Source: Gossypium raimondii (taxonomy: Eukaryota; Streptophyta; Magnoliopsida; Malvales; Malvaceae). Taken from it: DNA of 64,000 nt. Positions 47,080 through 59,300 of the stretch are shown piece by piece. The stretch is from positions 51,159,980-51,223,979 of the forward strand of contig NC_068575.1 in the NCBI RefSeq assembly GCF_025698545.1. The letters run 5' to 3'. The notes under the pieces are model-generated. The model was not told where the DNA came from. It did not search any database and saw only the letters and a list, made by a program, of their open reading frames with translations. A program made the translations under genes and the position numbers. The number at the start of each line of letters is the position of its first letter. Position 1 is the stretch's first letter.

Positions 47080-50000
47080 TCTTGTTTTCAAATAACACGG
47101 CCTAACAACAAAAGGATATGGTCTTGAGAACTCTAAAAATTCAATCTACATCCTCCTAGGTAAGTACTTGGGTTTTCCTATCCATAATGGAAAAATCTGT
47201 CTTGTTGATTACAAGTTCATTATTAAGAAAGTGAAGTAGAAACTTAGTATGTGGAAGAGTAACTTTCCATCCCGAGTAGGTTGACTCACTCTTCTTCATT
47301 CAACCTAGCTACTATTCCAAATTACTTCATGCAATGTTGATCACTTACAACTAGTATTTGTAATGACCTGGATAAAATTAGACGTAACTTTCTTTAGAGG
47401 TATTCAGATTCTCTAAAACATATTCATCTCATCAATTGGGAAACAATTACACAGCTTAAAAAAGAAAGAGAGAGAGGTTTAGGCATATGATCGACCTGGG
47501 TGAAAAATCAAGCTTATCTCATGAAGTTGGGTTGGCATCTAGGGAAGGAAGGTTCTAAGCCTTAGGCTCGTATCCTTCATGAAAAATATATATGCGGTAG
47601 AGAAAATACAGTTGCTAGAAGGAATTCATCGGTGACATGGTCAACCATTAAGAAGATATGCTTTTTTTCTCTAACAATGTACAAAATGGCTAATTCGTAA
47701 TGGGAAGAAAACTAGATTCTGGTATGATAATTGGCTTGGTGAGGGCCAATTACATAGTATAGTAGAAAGACCCCTCGATGAAGAAATGTTGACTTTCAAT
47801 GAGGCTCAAAGGGTATTGGATGCATCTCATAACAATCAACTTTCTTTCATCCTCCCAAGAACTATTATGGATAAGTTTACAAGCATTCCCACCTTAGTTG
47901 TTGAAGATTTGGATGATATTGCAAGCTGGGGTCAATCAAATGATGGTCAATTTACATTGGATGCGATTTGTAAACTGCATCTGGATCTATCAAATGCTAA
48001 TAATGATTTGGGCCAAGGAAATTGGCATTGGTTGTGGAAACGTAAATTAACTCTAAAACTTAATTTCTTCCTCTAGGAATGTAATCCCATTATTTTCCCT
48101 ACCTTAAACTTCCTGAACAGAAAAAGTATGTAGATTGAGGATTGCTGTGTGCTCTGCAAAAATCATGAAGAAACAGTAGAGCACATGTTTTAGCATTGTA
48201 CAATGAACACAAAGGTTGGGGGGAACTTAACTTAAATGGCTTTGACCAGTCTAAATTGAAGGGTATGGTTAAAGGAGAACGTTGAATCAAAAGCATTTCA
48301 TAACAAGCATCGTATCCCAATGTATTTGATCTTCAATTTCTACCTCTAGAAGATATGGTTGCTGTGAAATGCTAAGATTTTTTACCCTAAGTTTAACCTT
48401 CAGGATGCGGGGAGAAAGGTAATTAGTAGGGTGGTTGAGTTTTTTGCTATAACTGGTAAGATGAATATCTGACCTGTAATGACCAAATTTTAAGTGGTCT
48501 CAGGAAATGTAGTTTCAGAGCTTCATTTCTATAAATCGAGTCTATAAAGGCAAAGTGGATATATTTACGGAGTTATTATGAAAATATATTAAAGATTGGT
48601 TAAGTAATTTAATTGGGAAAATAGTTAATTCAAGCTCAAGAATTAAAGTGTAAAAGTCTAATTGCCATTGAGTTTTAATTTAGAAAAAGCTTGAGGACTT
48701 AGATAGCAATTATCCAAAGGGTCAAAGAAGTTATTTAACAAATTTTAAATAAGAGTTAGTGGAGAATGATGATGAATTACACTTAGTTTAAGTTTATAAT
48801 TAAAAATAACTCAATCAATTAAGTTTAATTAAATACTAATCTAAGTATAAATGTTAAGTTAGTGGAAGGAAAGATGAAGTATTCATCTTCTCCAACCATC
48901 CATTCTAAAGGAAAGCAAAGAAAGAAAACCTTAAGCTCATTCAAGCATTCGACCACCAATTTAAAAAAGTAATTAATCTATTTTCTTCAAATTTTTATAG
49001 ATTTATGGTCATGGGAGTTTGATTTAGTTAGCCCATGTATCAATTTGCTCAGTTGTTTAGTTTTTAGCAAGTTACCATTAGAGAGGAATTGATGAATTAG
49101 GCTTGAATTTGAAGAAACTGATAGTTAGTAAACTTAGATTATGATAAGGACTAAATTAGAAAGTAAATTGAAATTGTTAGATAAATTTGTAACATCAGGG
49201 GCTAAATTGAAAATTGTCATGAGACTATGCTATAGATAGAAAGTACAAGGTCTCTAATGAAATAATGTGAAATCAAATTTTGATTGATATTAAATATTGA
49301 AAAATACAAGTATCTCAAATATAGGGACTAATATGAATAAAATGAAAAATATGGTTGACTATGTATTTGATTGTGTATTGGAATTAATAGTTGGTATAAA
49401 TGGTTGAATTGATTGGAATTGTGATCGTAGTTGCTCCGGTAATGAATGTGGCATATCGTAACTCGAACCCGACGATCGGGTCAAGTATGGGGTGTTACAT
49501 GATCCCTTCCCAACATAATCCTCATCTCTTGGGTCCTTCTAGCTTAAGGGGTTTTTAAATTAAACACTAATGGATCATTTATTGGTAACCAAGGAAAATG
49601 AGGGGCTAGCACTTCAATCAGAAATGATAAAGGCAAATGGATTGGAGGATGCTTCAGGCATATTTTGCTTGTCACCAGTGTCAAAGCTTTACCTTAGGCA
49701 ATTAACGATGGGTTAGCCTTAGCTTTACAACACAATATTGCTAATCTTGAATTTGAAAGTGATGCCACTACTGATGTTAGTTTTATCTGTAATAGCGAAA
49801 CTAACAATCTTGTTTCGTCTACACTTGTGAATGGTTGCAGGTCACTAATGTCTAAGTTCATTTCGACTTCACTCAAGCACATTTATAAGGACGGTAACCA
49901 ATGTGCAAACCAGTTAGCTCAACTAGAGAACATCTTTCAACAAGATAACCAAAGCACCGTTTGTAATAGAAATATTTGTGCTTTTGTGGGGAATCCTTGA

Positions 50001-50096
50001 CTTGTATTGAAGCAATCTTAAAATTTGATGCCTATAGATTCACTATGTAACGAGTCTTAATTTGATTAATATTATCCTTCTATTTTGACCAAAAAA
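47080..50096 (+). mobile_element. LINE remnant, interrupted by a solo LTR
   Basis: Plus-strand fragments show the C-terminal part of a plant LINE ORF2: LLGKYLGFPI at 47150-47180, then the zinc-binding RT-associated segment (GQFTLDAIC, WHWLWKRKLTLK; 47786-48076), and after the LTR an RNase H-like domain (FKLNTNGSFIGN, KWIGG, AINDGLALAL, LEFESDATT; 49540-49990). Many stops. It ends near an A-rich tract at 50090-50096. The 5' part is missing or lies under the LTR fragments upstream. Confidence 0.82.
48475..49499 (+). mobile_element. Solo LTR (gypsy type) inside the LINE
   Basis: Starts TGTAATGACCAAATTTTAAG and ends ATCGGGTCAAGTATGGGGTG followed by TTACA, 1,025 bp. Flanks TGACC (48470-48474) and TGATC (49500-49504) match at 4 of 5, as an aged 5-bp target duplication. 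The LINE reading resumes on the right, so this insertion is younger than the LINE. Confidence 0.85.
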
Positions 50097-51739
50097 AGTG
50101 TGAAAAAGCGAAACTCACACTACATGAAAGAAAGCCACTTCTCTTATCCATTGATAGTCAAAACAAAGCCTTAAAGGCTTTATAAATTAATTGATCACAG
50201 TTCTCAAAAACAGTTCCAAATATTGGGTTCATGTTGAAAACTCGAATGCGAAATTGTTGAAGTTGGAATAAATGAGATACATTGAAATTTTCTCTAGCCT
50301 ATATAAGCTAACCATTCAAGAAAACCCTACTATTTTTATACACTAAATCTTTTACAGTACGTTTGGTTCACTAAAATGAAATAGGACTGTAATGGAATAA
50401 TCATTCTGTGGGAATGAAATAAAGCCGTAATTGAATGAGTATTATAATAGTATTTATGCGTTTGGTTGAGAGGAATAGATATGTAATAGCAAAAAAAATG
50501 CTCGAATAACGAATATGCCCTTTTAAATTTTAATGTATTTTTCAAATCAATTTAATATTAAAGAATAATATTTAAATATAAAATATTAAAATATTTTTTA
50601 TATTAAAATATTTAAAACATTTTATATTTATATTTATATTTTTTGAAATTTTGAAATAATATTTTATATTAAATTATATATTAAAAGATTTTTTTTTATT
50701 TTCTCTATCTTCTTCTTCTTGGTTAGTCTCTTCTTTCTTCCAAATTCATCTTCATCTTCCTCTCCAAATTTTAACGAACAATGGCTAACCATAAGAGCTC
50801 CTACTATCCATTCATATGCGTGCAATTAACAGGTTAATAATATTTTGCATGAGCAGGACAGTAACTTTTATGATGCATGACCAGTGATTCAATTCTTTAA
50901 TCTTAAGGAATCATGACATATTTGTACTGAACCAAAAAATACCTTAGTGGAAGTAAACTGATTATATTCATGCATTAGAATTCATATTGGTTGAATTTAA
51001 CAATTTGCTGATACAAGAGCAGCAACTGCCGGCGAACTCCGGCAAGTAAAACCTAGTCTCAATTAAAGCCCATATAGGCACTTATTAATCGCAATTTCTA
51101 GTACTTATATTCACGGATTGCGTAAGGCTTTCATTAAACATAGGTTTGTCAATGTTATTAGCACAAATAAAGGAGACTATTGACATTTTTAACCTCAGGT
51201 AGCACATTAAATATGCTTCTGATTTAAAAACTCAAAGAAGAGCCGCAGCACTTAAAAGGAAATGGTCCTAACTAGTAAATACTAGAGCTGATTAATTTGT
51301 AAATGACCACGTATAAAACTGATTACAGGAGACAAAATTCCATAAAGCTTTGTGAACAATACAATTTCACAGCCAATAAGCAATTTTTGAGCAAGCAATG
51401 AACATACGCAGAAACAAAAGATGTAGAAGGAATATAATCAGAAGTATATATAATAGAACTATTATACTCCAATCCATGTATTTGGAATATCCAAGTCTAA
51501 CACTTACTCCATGGGCTCAGCTCTTAACGCGGCCCTTGAAGGGCATGCTTAAAATATTCAGAAGTATATATAACGAGGATGTCGGGTTGGATGGTGAGAA
51601 TTTGGGGTTAATTTTTTATTTCACACGCTCAATCTTCCATTGAGTAAAGGGACAATCAACCAAACAATTGGACTGTTATCCACTTACATTCTCCCAACCA
51701 AACATGCTCTAAATAGCAAATTTTTAAAATATTAAATTT
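50097..51739. other. Intergenic, possible MITE-like ends
   Basis: ACAGTACGTTTGGTTCAC at about 50354 and, reversed, AGAGCATGTTTGGTTGGGAG at about 51693-51712 resemble Harbinger/hAT-type termini, but arms are short and no target duplication is convincing. Nothing coding is supported between them. Confidence 0.35.
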
Positions 51740-51901
51740 GGCAGGGACCGCGCGTACGCAGGCCCCCTCTCTCACAAATTATGACGTGCACTCTCCCACT
51801 TGGGGAGATGTTAAGCTGGCGCCCTCACCAAGTGCAATGTGAGTCGCCAACCTAGGCCATGGGCCTCATTGATCGCCCATACGCCCCGTCCAGGTAAGTG
51901 A
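51740..51901 (-). ncRNA. U1: U1 spliceosomal snRNA gene
   Basis: Read on the minus strand the 162 bases follow plant U1 throughout. The 5'-splice-site-pairing segment ACTTACCTG (from 51899) is intact. Stem-loop I has ATGGGCGATCA and GGCCCATGGCCTAGGTT, stem-loop II carries the U1A-binding loop ATTGCAC, stem-loop III has TCTCCCCAAGTGGGAGA, the Sm site is ATAATTTGTG, and the final stem-loop has GGGGGCCTGCG and CGCGCGGTCCC. U1 pairs with 5' splice sites to start spliceosome assembly. Differences from the plant U1 I recall: the first two bases are TC instead of AT, the U1-70K loop reads GATCAATGAGG rather than a GATCA-GAAGG form, and the Sm-flanking GTGGTAG is GTGAGAG. It may be a functional variant or a recently relaxed copy; the promoter is intact. 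Confidence 0.9.
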
Positions 51902-51923
51902 GTTTAGCGTTGGTGCTCACATT

Positions 51924-51975
51924 CCTTTTATAAGTTCTCCTAGCACTAACCTCCTTATGCAGCACGATGTGGGAC
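51924..51975 (-). promoter_or_regulatory. Plant snRNA promoter: USE and TATA of the U1 gene
   Basis: Minus strand. GTCCCACATCG at 51975-51965 matches the plant upstream sequence element RTCCCACATCG exactly. TATAAAAGG begins at 51932, with 32 bp between the two, the spacing of RNA polymerase II type plant snRNA genes (polymerase III U6/U3 genes have about one helical turn less). TATA to RNA start is 31 bp. Confidence 0.92.
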
Positions 51976-53466
51976 AAATAACTCCAAAACATAAATAATA
52001 AACCCAACATGTCGGTGAGGGAAGATGGAATTTTTTTCTGTAAATGTGTTTCTGAGACTCGGCAACTGCTAGTTAAGATTTCCAACTTGTGGGTGGGTTT
52101 CTTCCCTAATGAAGGGCTTCAGGCGGCCCTTTGTTTTAAGATAAAATGCTTTTCTTCTTTACTTGGCTTTTACTGGTTTCTAGTTTCGCTTTAAAGCTTC
52201 ATTGGTCTTGTTGTGAAATTGAGCATCATTTTTGGGTTAAATCAAAAAATGGTTTCCTTTTTGCATCTTTTTGCAGAAGCTCGGAGGTGTGCAGTGCTGA
52301 GCACTGATTAGCTGAGAATTAACAGTCAAAGATGTGATTACCGTCAGCTTCTGGACGGTGAAGGTACCACTGCAGGTCTATTCTATTCAGATTAATGGGG
52401 TAGAAACGCCACCCTGGGGATAATGTTAGTTTGAATTCGCAACCTGATGATGATGATGCATACAGACCATCTGTTCCAACCATGATCGACATCCACAAAG
52501 ACTAATACTTCTCTTCCAATTGTATTTGCATATCAATTGATTATCCATTAGTTGCAACAGGTGTGAAGTAATTAGAAGTCTTATCTGACAGTGCTTTCGT
52601 GGGTTTCATTGCAGAGTTAAAAGTTACATAGCTTGTTCAGTCATCTGTGATCACCTAACATAATGTTCAAGTTCATTTCGTATATTTGTAAATTTAGTTC
52701 ATAATAGGCACATGGATGCATACTTACTCATAAATATGGTCTTTGCACAAGCTAATAAAGAAGCATTAACAGCAGAAAATTAGCTGCATGAGTTTTATGC
52801 CTACTTGTCTCACTCTCCACCTAGCACTTATTTTGGAGATTGAGTTCATCTTCATGAAACTTTCTTTTCCTAGTGCTTTTTAATCTTTTAACATTGTCTG
52901 GCAAGCAGTGTGTTGAATTTGCAGTTAATGCTACATTTCTTGCATTCTCTATGACCTATATTATTAGTGTCCGCTGTCAATTTAGTACAAGATGGCAATA
53001 GAGATGAGTTTGGTTCGGTTTAGTTGAGTTTTTCGAATGATACGGTTTCACTTCTTAATTTTTTATATTTAGGACTTTCGAATTTATTTTAGGACTTAAA
53101 TAAGAAAATTAATAATACTTGTATTTCATAAGCCAGTTTTGATTAGTGTTATGCTTGTAATTTACTGATTTGAATCCATGGGTTTGAAAATTTGACATCC
53201 ATCATTTCCAATCTTTTGAAACCTATCGAACCAAATTTATGAAAAATGAAATTTCATTCCATTCAACCATTCTCTACTCAAACGTCAACTTGAAATATGC
53301 TTAAAAGACTCGCAACGTCAACTTCGCCAGAAAAAACGAGTCAATCCTTCTTACTTTCCCTTTAAATAAACTTCAACTATCCCGAGTTTCACTCATTTCT
53401 ATTGCTTCTCTCAATTCCCCCTTACTCTTCTTCTTTGACTCGTTGTTTACTATTTGATTCAGCTGA
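51976..53466. other. Intergenic between U1 and the pfkB gene
   Basis: No firm gene. 52260-52560 holds non-repetitive sequence with TGATGATGATGATGCA but no snoRNA boxes I could place confidently. Pyrimidine-rich sequence at 53395-53460 looks like the leader of the kinase gene. Confidence 0.4.
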
Positions 53467-55741
53467 ATGCATCACCAATCCATAGCCTTTAAACCCCTCC
53501 AATTCCCTTTCCCGCCCCGCCTTCACCCTCCTAACGCTATCCCTTCTCGCCGCCTGTTTCCCCTCCATCTAAACACCACCGCTTATTCTCCCTGCTCTGC
53601 CTCTAGCTCCCGGAGTTTCCATATCCCTCTTCCCACTCACCCTCCTCGCTCCCTCCCCTCCTCCAACTCCACCAAAAACGCCGCCCTCAAAACCGTCGAT
53701 GTCGCCACTCTCGGCAATCTCTGTGTTGATATTGTTCTCAATGTTCCCAAATTACCCCCGTCTTCTAAAGGCGCTCGCAAAGCCATCATGGAACAGTTAT
53801 CCTCTTCTCCTCCCGACAAGGTAAAAGAAAAATACTCTTTTCAAACGGGGGTTTACAAATTCATGGGTTTTATGGAAAAATCACTAACTTTTGTCTATGT
53901 TTTCTTTTTGGGTTATAGCAATACTGGGAAGCTGGTGGAAACTGTAATGTAGCTATAGCAGCTGCAAGGCTGGGACTCAATTGTATTACAATAGGTTATG
54001 TTGGTAATGAAATTTATGGGAAGTTTCTTCTAGATGTGCTTCGTGATGAAGGAATTCGCATTGTAGGAATGAATGAAGAAGCTGATGTTGTTAACAGTCC
54101 AAGTGCTTCTCATCAAACTCTCTTATGCTGGGTGCTTGTTGATCCTTTACAAAAGCATGGTTTTTGCAGGTAAAAAATCAAAACATGTCTTTTCTCTGTT
54201 CGTCAACAAAGGGTCGCCAATTTTGTTAGAGAAAATGGTTGCTAAACGTTTTATCTGTTCCTGTTTATTGTTTCATTAGTCCAGCTGATTTTTTTGAGGA
54301 GCCTGCTTTTAGCTGGATGAGTACACTTTCTGAAGAAGTAAAGAGGGGGATTAAGCGATCGAGAATCCTGTTTTGTAATGGTTATGATTTTGATGAGCTT
54401 TGCCCTGGTTTGATATTGTCAGCTGTTGACTATGCAATTGAAGCTGGTACATCAGTGTTTTTCGATCCAGGGCCGCGTGGGAAGAGTCTTTTACGCGGAA
54501 CTGTGGAAGAACAAAAGGCACTTAGGCATTTCTTGAGGATGAGTGATGTCCTCCTTCTAACATCTGATGAGGTTTGTGGCACTTCTTTTCACTGAATCAA
54601 TGGGCATTTTTAATCTGATGATCTTTGTGGATGAGTAATGTGTAGTGTATTGCCAACATTGTCTGCCTGAAAACGAAGTTTTTTGGATTATTGAGCGTTG
54701 GTGAGGAGTACTCCTTACCCTTCATAGATAATAAATATGCCTGCTACTATGGAGTTTGGAACTTTGAATTCCTGTAGGAACCATTTGGCCTTCTATAGTA
54801 TTTGATGTGAACTGTATCTTTCTATCTCCTAGCTTTATTGGCTGTTTACCTAATTAGTTGCATTTGCATTAATGAATTTTCAGGCCGAATCATTGACTGG
54901 CATAGCGAACCCGATACTAGCAGGACAGGAGTTGCTGAGGACAGGGGTCCGCACTAAATGGGTGGTTGTGAAGATGGGCCCTAGGGGTTCAATTCTGATA
55001 ACCACGTCAAATATTACATGTGCATCTGCATTTAAGGTAAGTTATAGGTCGCAATTCCTTGAATATCTTTTCAATTTGCTTTAAGCTAAGGTGGTTTTTT
55101 TCTGTTTCTTGAAAATGTACTTTTGTAACTCTTTGATACTGTAAGATATGATTTACAAAAATTTTAGGGACATACAAAACATATATATGTTTCTCTTAAC
55201 AATTTAGACCAGCTACGCTTAAAACATCTAGTTGTCCCCGAATATGACATCTATTGTCTGAAAGTTTTCCATTACTATACATTAAGTTATATCTGACATT
55301 TCTTTTGAAATTAATCATCCTAATGTCTCTCGATTATTTCAAATATTTCATCAGGTGAAAGTCATGGACACCGTCGGCTGTGGAGATAGTTTTGTTGCAG
55401 CTATTGCATTCGGTTTTATACACAATATTCCCTTGGTTACAACATTGGCATTTGCAAATGCTGTGGGGGCTGCTACTGCCATGGGTTGTGGTGCCGGTAG
55501 GAATGTAGCAGCACTGAAGCAAGTAGTAGAACTCATGGAAGCACCCAACCTCAATGAGGATGATGAATTTTGGAATGAGCTATTGGGTGAACATTTGGAC
55601 TCCCAAGAGGTTACTTTTCTGTCGAAAATGATTTTAAATGGAAGCAATGGCAGGATGAATCGTGTTACATTTCAAAAGGCAGTTTCTGAATTGCTGCCTA
55701 AGCTTAAATCAAGTCAACTAGAGGGCACACTGTCATGTTGA
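53467..55741 (+). CDS. pfkB-family sugar/nucleoside kinase, plastid-targeted, five exons
   Basis: Exons 53467-53820, 53919-54169, 54280-54571, 54884-55036 and 55355-55741 join in frame to 478 residues. Residues 1 to about 70 are rich in Ser, Pro and Arg with almost no acidic residues, like a chloroplast transit peptide. The kinase fold follows: TLGNLCVDIVLNVPKLPP (about 81-98), the substrate-side GGNCNVAIAAARLG (124-137), a core with FFDPGPRG, and the ATP/anion-hole motif DTVGCGDSF (355-363) with catalytic Asp361. The motif is GCGD instead of the usual GAGD. About 100 residues extend beyond it. The family phosphorylates sugars, nucleosides or related alcohols; which substrate cannot be told. 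I recall Arabidopsis At1g06730 as a possible counterpart, unverified. It converges on the FLK-like gene with 586 bp between stop codons. Confidence 0.9.
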
Positions 55742-56327
55742 TGGATTGGAACGGGTATTAGATAGTCAACAATGGTTTAAAGTATACGTATGGTAAACTC
55801 AAGAACGAGTACGATTGGGATCAGATTGAAATGGTTACTAGAAGATCTTCAAGTGAGTTCATTAACACATTTTTGGCGACAGTCAGTAATACCTTGATAC
55901 ATAGCTATGTAAAAATAGATGTTCCCTTGTGGTTATATTGTATGTTATCAGCATTGGTTTTGATTTTCTAATTTTTATGCAATACCGAAAAGATTGCTTC
56001 GAAAACAGCCAACGGTTACCAGTTTGTCTCGTGTTCATTTTTGTGATTGTAGTGCAACTTTTACCAAATCTATGGAAGAAAAGGATTTTGCAGTATTAAA
56101 TCTGAATATTCCGGTCGATATGATGTATCACTAATAGTTTTTCTTAACTATAAATCTAAAATATATATATATTAGAATTGAGATGTAGTAACAATCCTAG
56201 ACAAAATTCACAATTTTATCCTAAAATTCAATAAACCAATAAAGGAAGGAACAATTGAGCCAAACGTAATCAAGTGCTGATTGGGACTACAAAACTTCCG
56301 ATCCTAAAGTAATCTGGTACTACCTCA
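55742..56327. other. Convergent 3' ends of the kinase and KH genes
   Basis: 586 bp between the two stop codons with no open frame; it must hold both 3' untranslated regions, so transcripts from the two strands may overlap. Confidence 0.6.
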
Positions 56328-59300
56328 TCAACCATAACCAGTGCCATAAATTGAACCATAGTCTATGACAGGCGCATGGCTGACATGACCATTGGCATCA
56401 GAAGACGCATAAAGAGGAGCATGTACCGGGTAAGGACTGTACTCCTCGCTGATTGATCCGCCTGGCAGACTCTGCATCGCACTTGCAGCTTCAGCAATAA
56501 AGTTCTGTATCATTCAAGAAAAGAGTGATGCATAAGATGCACGATAGAATATTGGTTATTACAACTGAATGTTTAAAGGGCTTAAATAGGGAAAAGAGGA
56601 AAACAATTCATGGGATCAAAACTGAATGTTCTGATACAGATCAAAACTGAATGTTCTGATAGGTTGTAGTTGAATAAAAGATATTTCGAAGTCCACTGTT
56701 AATATGCTAGGGAAAGTTGATAAGTTAGCATAAACTTGGGAAGAAATTCAACATAACAGTAGAGCTTTTCAAACCAGATTACCTGTATCAACTGCTCAGC
56801 CGCTTGTACTTCAGAGGCAGATCCAGAAATTTCAACAGTCATATCCCCAGGCACATCTCTTGTCTCTTGTATAGCTATAGCAGCTCCACTGGCACGGCGC
56901 ATATAGCTTATATTTGCACCAGATGTCCCAATTACAGCATTTGCATATGATAAAGGAATTTGCATGCGTTGTATGATCTATCCAGTATGCATAATAAGCA
57001 CTAGTTAGTAATTCATTCTTGAACTTGGATCATTAGACTACTACCTGAAGCAAATAAGTAAAAGGAAATACAGGCAATATAAATAACAACCATTAATGTG
57101 GAGAGAAAAGCAGCAAAGATCAAGGATTCACAAATCAGTAGCAACTATTAAACAACATTGAAAACAAAGAGGTTAAGGGTCAATGATTACAGGTTTGGAT
57201 TAATGCTAACATGTGAATTACCGCCTAATGTTACTCAGCAGTTCATCCAAAAGTAGTGAAGCAGCATTAACAAGTTAATCAGCTAATATTTAACAGATTG
57301 TTACATCCACAGCAGAGAGGAACGGGTGCAAACTTCTATCCCAGCCATTTTCAAGGGGCATCAAAGGACACTAGTTGTGTTTAAGCATTTGTACCTTAAT
57401 ATCCTTCCAAATATTGCATTCAAAACAATATTGTTTTATTTTCTATTACCTGTTTTAGCCCAACAACTGGTGCAAGTTTACCGCAGCTAAAAGAAAACAA
57501 AATGAAAGATGATTAGACATGAAGACTACACCTTTGTCACCACTGACTGTTTGGCCTGCACATTTGATGCAAGACCTCCCATAGAACCATGCGTCCCATA
57601 TAGTGGTGGGCCCTGATAGGAATTCTTGTCATGCAAAGGTAGCTCATGAGGTTCATAACAATCGTCAAACTGAGATTCAGGATAAGTATATTTTGGCTTA
57701 GAACCAAGAAGGGATTCACTATCAGCAATCGGAAAACCATGCAGATGGTGCTGGGATTGAGGCACGACCATATTCTGATTGGCACTCACATTCTGCATCT
57801 GACAAGAAGCAGAACTTTAATCAATAATACACACTGTTTATAGTGTACGATTTAATTTCTATGAATCATACACCTATATATAATAAGTTGAATAACAACT
57901 ACTCTGAGTAGATTGTTCAACTGGTGCAGGCACAAAGAACTCACATGTAATGATATATCTCCGAGCAAAATGAAAAGCAAAATGGACAAACTGAGTTCAA
58001 CCACAGCCAAATTTAGGAAAGCTCACACAAGCACCAATATCTGCAAGGCTGACTTGCCCAAGCTGGCTTACCATCATAGTTTTCTGAGAGATTTGTAATG
58101 ACTAATTTGGGCAATGCTAAAGGCCATACCAACTATTTGGGTCAAAGGATTGCTAACCCTTCATGAGAATAAACTACAGGCCCTAGTTCCGGTAACATGG
58201 TATAATGCTAAACAAAAAGCCCTTGACAATGAGCTTTTACAGACAAAGGGTAATATTTGACATTAGAACCTTCAAACCAAATAGGTGCCAGGAACCAGTC
58301 AACTAAACCGGGATAAAAAAGGCTTACTTGCATTTCAAATACCCCAATAATGCTGCGGTGAACCAAGAACTTCCTGAGATGGCCTGCAATAAGTTCAATT
58401 GCAGCGTGTACACATGTGGGCCCACCCTCTATCTCAACAACACTATCATCTTTCAAAGAAAAAACTGGCAGGTGTTCTGTTGAAACAACAGCATAAGAGT
58501 AGCAATGTGGAAGCAGGTATATTAATAAAACAAAATACAGTCACTGAGCAGGACATCTCAGTATCTAACAGCCAAGCAATCAACATAGTTTTCATAACTA
58601 CCTCCTCCAAGAACTCGAATATTGCAATTAGAAGCATCTTGAATATACTTTATAGTGGATCCTTGTCTGCCAATCAAGCTTCCTGCCTGAGTATCTGCCA
58701 CTAGAAGACGTGTGATAACTCTGCCATTTGCACCTGCTGTAGTATGATCATAATCACCATCTAGACCAAGAATACGCCTATGAATCCTCAATAAGCCATC
58801 CATTGATGGAGGAATAGGAGCATCTGGTTCTTCTTTGGCAGAAACCATGACCTTATGCGAACAAAAAGATTTGATCATTAAGTAACCAATTTCACACTCA
58901 TCCACTAAGTAGGGATAATCCCTGGATTTTAAGTTAGAAAACATAGAGGACTATATATTAGCAATCTTGATTAGCCTTCAAAGGAAGGCAAACAAAATTC
59001 ATTTAATAACATTGAGAGCTTTAAAATCAAAATAAGGCATCTTCAAATAAAAATATATGGGAATGGGAACAACTGCACAAATTCTTTTTTTTTATTTTAA
59101 TGCTACTAGTTATTGGAATTTGATTCGATAAAGCAAGCAACTGATACGCATAATTATCTGAGCTTATACAGGTGGATAAAAACAGGTACAACCCTATCAT
59201 TCAACTTAGTAGAGAAGAATCAAGTAAGAACAGTATGTCTTAACAATGGAAAGAAAGAAACCATCTAAGAAAAAAAAATGAAAAAGAATGATCCCAAAAT

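Noticed and set aside
47786-48076. Stand-alone gene of 96 codons
   Set aside because: The sequence is the zinc-binding segment of a LINE reverse transcriptase ORF.
50354-51712. Complete MITE or Harbinger element bounded by GTTTGGTT ends
   Set aside because: Terminal similarity is short and no matching target duplication was found, so it is only mentioned as possible.
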